A program made the translations under genes and the position numbers. The notes beneath the pieces were generated by a model, which made no database searches, was not told the origin of the DNA, and saw nothing but the letters and a program-made list of their open reading frames with translations. Source: Pseudomonadota bacterium (GTDB taxonomy: Bacteria > Pseudomonadota > Gammaproteobacteria > Enterobacterales > Enterobacteriaceae). Taken from it: 64,000 nt of DNA. The stretch lies in assembly GCA_018261615.1 (NCBI GenBank), contig JAGTSE010000003.1:310001-374000 (forward strand), given 5' to 3'. Of the stretch, positions 61,606-64,000 are shown in pieces. Position 1 is the first letter of the stretch, and each line of letters starts with the position of its first letter.

Positions 61606-62402
61606 GTACGACAGTCAGCCGTGGTGCCTTATGGCTGGAAAAACTGGCACCGAATGCGCAACGTCTGAGTGGGCTATGCCCGTCCGTACAGGCCGTTGAT
61701 GGTCAGGTAAACGGTGAAGCGGTGCGTTTTATCGCCGTGGTGCCGGACGCCAACAACCACTATCCGCGAGCCGCGAGAGGCGAAGTCGGTTTGCTGGAGG
61801 GCTGGACGCTGGCGAAAGTGGTCAGCGAAACGGTCGCTGCCGATGCTAACAGCAGCGTGAAACGCCCGATCATTGCGGTGATTGACGTGCCAAGCCAGGC
61901 TTACGGCCGTCGCGAAGAGGCATTTGGTATTCACCAGGCACTGGCTGGTGCGGCTGCTGCGTATGCCAATGCGCGTCTGGCGGGCCACCCAGTGATTGGT
62001 CTGATCGTCGGTAAAGCGATGTCCGGGGCGTTTCTGGCCCACGGCTACCAGGCCAACCGCCTGATCGCTTTTAACGATTCTGGTGTGCTGATCCACGCGA
62101 TGGGTAAAGAATCGGCGGCACGCATTACACTGCGTACCGTGGAAGCGCTGGAAAAACTGGCGGCGACCATTCCGCCGATGGCGTACGACATTAGCAACTA
62201 TGCCACGCTGGGGCTGTTGTCGGATCTGCTGAACATCAGCAATCCGGATGCCCCTTCAGAAAGCGATCTGACGCAGGTGAAGGACACTCTGCAACAGGCA
62301 ATCAAAGACGCTCGTCAGGACACTACGTTGAAAAACCGTCTGGGTGCTGACAACCGCCGCAGCTCCGCTCTTGTGCGCGAACGCATGAAAGCAAGCTGGT
62401 AA
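61602..62402 (+). CDS. mdcE: Malonate decarboxylase gamma subunit
   Basis: 266 aa; GLIVGKAMSGAFLAHGYQANRLIAF; overlaps mdcD by 4 nt. Confidence 0.94.
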   Translation: MSTTVSRGALWLEKLAPNAQRLSGLCPSVQAVDGQVNGEAVRFIAVVPDANNHYPRAARGEVGLLEGWTLAKVVSETVAADANSSVKRPIIAVIDVPSQAYGRREEAFGIHQALAGAAAAYANARLAGHPVIGLIVGKAMSGAFLAHGYQANRLIAFNDSGVLIHAMGKESAARITLRTVEALEKLAATIPPMAYDISNYATLGLLSDLLNISNPDAPSESDLTQVKDTLQQAIKDARQDTTLKNRLGADNRRSSALVRERMKASW

Positions 62403-62527
62403 GTAAAAAAGAAACCTGCCAGATAGCAACCCGTGGGCGCGTATGCCGCGTCCACGCGGCATTCTGCATCTGAAAATAATAACCATCGCGCTATTTCTCT
62501 TTTTTCTTAAAGGCTTATAGGTGATCT

Positions 62528-63487
62528 ATGACTTATGTAATTGTTCATGCCCTCGCACCCATTTTTGTCATCATGCTGTTGGGTTTCTGGGCAGGGAAGG
62601 CCAAAATGGTCGACAACAAGAACGTTTCCCTGCTGAATATCTTCGTAATGGACTTTGCCCTGCCCGCCGCGCTGTTTAGCGCGACCGTACAAACGCCGTG
62701 GGCCGGTATCATCGCCCAGTCGCCGCTGATTGTGGTACTGGTTCTCGCGATGTGGATCACCTACGCGGCTATCTACTTCCTGGCGGTCTCTGTCTTCAAA
62801 AAATCGCCGCAGGATGCTGCGGTATTGACCCTGACAGTGGCGCTGCCGAACTACGCTGCGCTGGGTCTGCCGATCCTCGGTAGCGTACTGGGCGAAGGAT
62901 CTGCAACGTCTCTTTCCGTCGCGGTTTCCATTGCCTGCGGTTCGGTATTGATGACGCCGTTCTGCCTGCTGATCCTCGAACGTGAAAAAGCGCGTGCAGA
63001 AGGCGGCAACACAGGTTCCACGCTGGCAATGCTACCAGTGCTGATGTGGCGTTCGGTGAAAAAACCGATTGTCTGGGGCCCGCTACTGGGGGTTGTGCTT
63101 TCAGCGTTTGGTCTCAAAATGCCGGAATTGCTGCTGGCTTCCATCAAACCGCTTGGCCTGTCTGCGACCGCTGCGGCGCTGTTCCTGACCGGTGTGATCC
63201 TCTCGGCGCGTAAGCTTGCCATCAACACTGTGGTTATTTCCGCCACGATCACCAAACTGCTGATCCAGCCCGCTATCGCCTGGGGGATTGTGCTGGTGCT
63301 TGGCCTGCATGGCTCTGTGGCCATTACCGCGATCCTGATGATTGCGCTGGCGGCTGGTTTCTTCGGCGTGGTATTTGGTAACCGCTTTGGCGTGCAGTCT
63401 CCGGATGCGGAAGCGGTACTGCTGTTAAGTTCCGTTCTGTGTATCTTGTCACTGCCGCTGTTTATTTCGCTGACTTCAGGAATGTAA
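62528..63487 (+). CDS. mdcF: Malonate transporter MdcF (auxin efflux carrier family)
   Basis: 319 aa polytopic membrane protein between mdcE and mdcG. Confidence 0.92.
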   Translation: MTYVIVHALAPIFVIMLLGFWAGKAKMVDNKNVSLLNIFVMDFALPAALFSATVQTPWAGIIAQSPLIVVLVLAMWITYAAIYFLAVSVFKKSPQDAAVLTLTVALPNYAALGLPILGSVLGEGSATSLSVAVSIACGSVLMTPFCLLILEREKARAEGGNTGSTLAMLPVLMWRSVKKPIVWGPLLGVVLSAFGLKMPELLLASIKPLGLSATAAALFLTGVILSARKLAINTVVISATITKLLIQPAIAWGIVLVLGLHGSVAITAILMIALAAGFFGVVFGNRFGVQSPDAEAVLLLSSVLCILSLPLFISLTSGM

Positions 63488-63489
63488 TC

Positions 63490-64000
63490 ATGACCACAAC
63501 ATTACTCCCGCACGACCTTCTCTGGCTTGGCGCACGCGATGCGCTGGAAGGGGTCACGGAACCCTGGGTCGATGAAGTGTGGCACGCCGGTTTACCGGTG
63601 GTGGTGCGGCGTGATGTTGTTCAGGACGGTCGAATCCCCGTTGGCGTGCGCGGTTTGCGACGCGATCAGCGCGCTGCGGGGTGGGTGAGGCCAGAGCGCA
63701 TTACCCGCATCGTTTCACCAGAACAGCTTGTTGCTTCTCAGGCACTGCTTCGTTCCCCCTTTATTTCTCAGCCGCCGGTTCAACTGGCTTCGCAGCTGGC
63801 GCAGCAGAACTGGCCGTGGATATGGGGCGTGACCGGCAGCACCGGCTACGCGCTGGCGACGGGCATTCCGGTTATCCATGCGGCCAGCGATCTTGACTTG
63901 CTGATCCGCGCTCCGCAGCCGCTTTCCGTCGGTGAACTTTCCCGCTGGCAACAGCAACTGAGTGGTGGATTGTGCCGGGCGGATACCCAGCTTGAGGCAC
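63490..64000 (+). CDS. mdcG: Malonate decarboxylase holo-ACP synthase / phosphoribosyl-dephospho-CoA transferase MdcG (3' end outside window)
   Basis: Frame from ATG 63490 open to window end: MTTTLLPHDLLWLGARDALEGVTEPWVDEVWHAGLPVVVRR...WGVTGSTGYALATGIPVIHAASDLDLLIRAPQPL. Confidence 0.92.
   Translation, partial: MTTTLLPHDLLWLGARDALEGVTEPWVDEVWHAGLPVVVRRDVVQDGRIPVGVRGLRRDQRAAGWVRPERITRIVSPEQLVASQALLRSPFISQPPVQLASQLAQQNWPWIWGVTGSTGYALATGIPVIHAASDLDLLIRAPQPLSVGELSRWQQQLSGGLCRADTQLEA

Overview
Contiguous enterobacterial (Enterobacterales; Klebsiella/Kosakonia/Enterobacter-like) chromosomal window. Most of it is conserved backbone syntenic with the E. coli glpR-malT to yheT segment: 'glpR, malT, malPQ, gntT, nfuA, gntX, bioH, feoCBA, yhgF, greB, ompR-envZ, pckA, hslO, hslR, yrfG, igaA, nudE, mrcA, hofMNOPQ, aroKB, damX, dam, rpe, gph, trpS, cysG, nirDB, ppiA, pabA, argD, yhfK, crp, yhfA, prkB, yheU, yheT. 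The accessory part is at the right end: a two-gene TelA-like/XpaC-like unit (55.6-57.7 kb) followed by a malonate decarboxylase operon mdcABCDEFG' running off the window. Local departures from E. coli synteny include loss of nirC between nirD and cysG, a codA-type cytosine deaminase where tsgA is expected, a decayed fic C-terminal remnant between ppiA and pabA, absence of rtc genes between glpR and malT, a complete ERIC element between feoA and yhgF, and an IS3-family-end-like sequence in the loop of the malQ terminator. I saw no tRNA, rRNA, CRISPR array or intact transposase. No clearly undescribed system is demonstrated; the TelA/XpaC-like pair is the least characterised unit. All family calls come from reading the sequence and recalled homologues; no database search was run.
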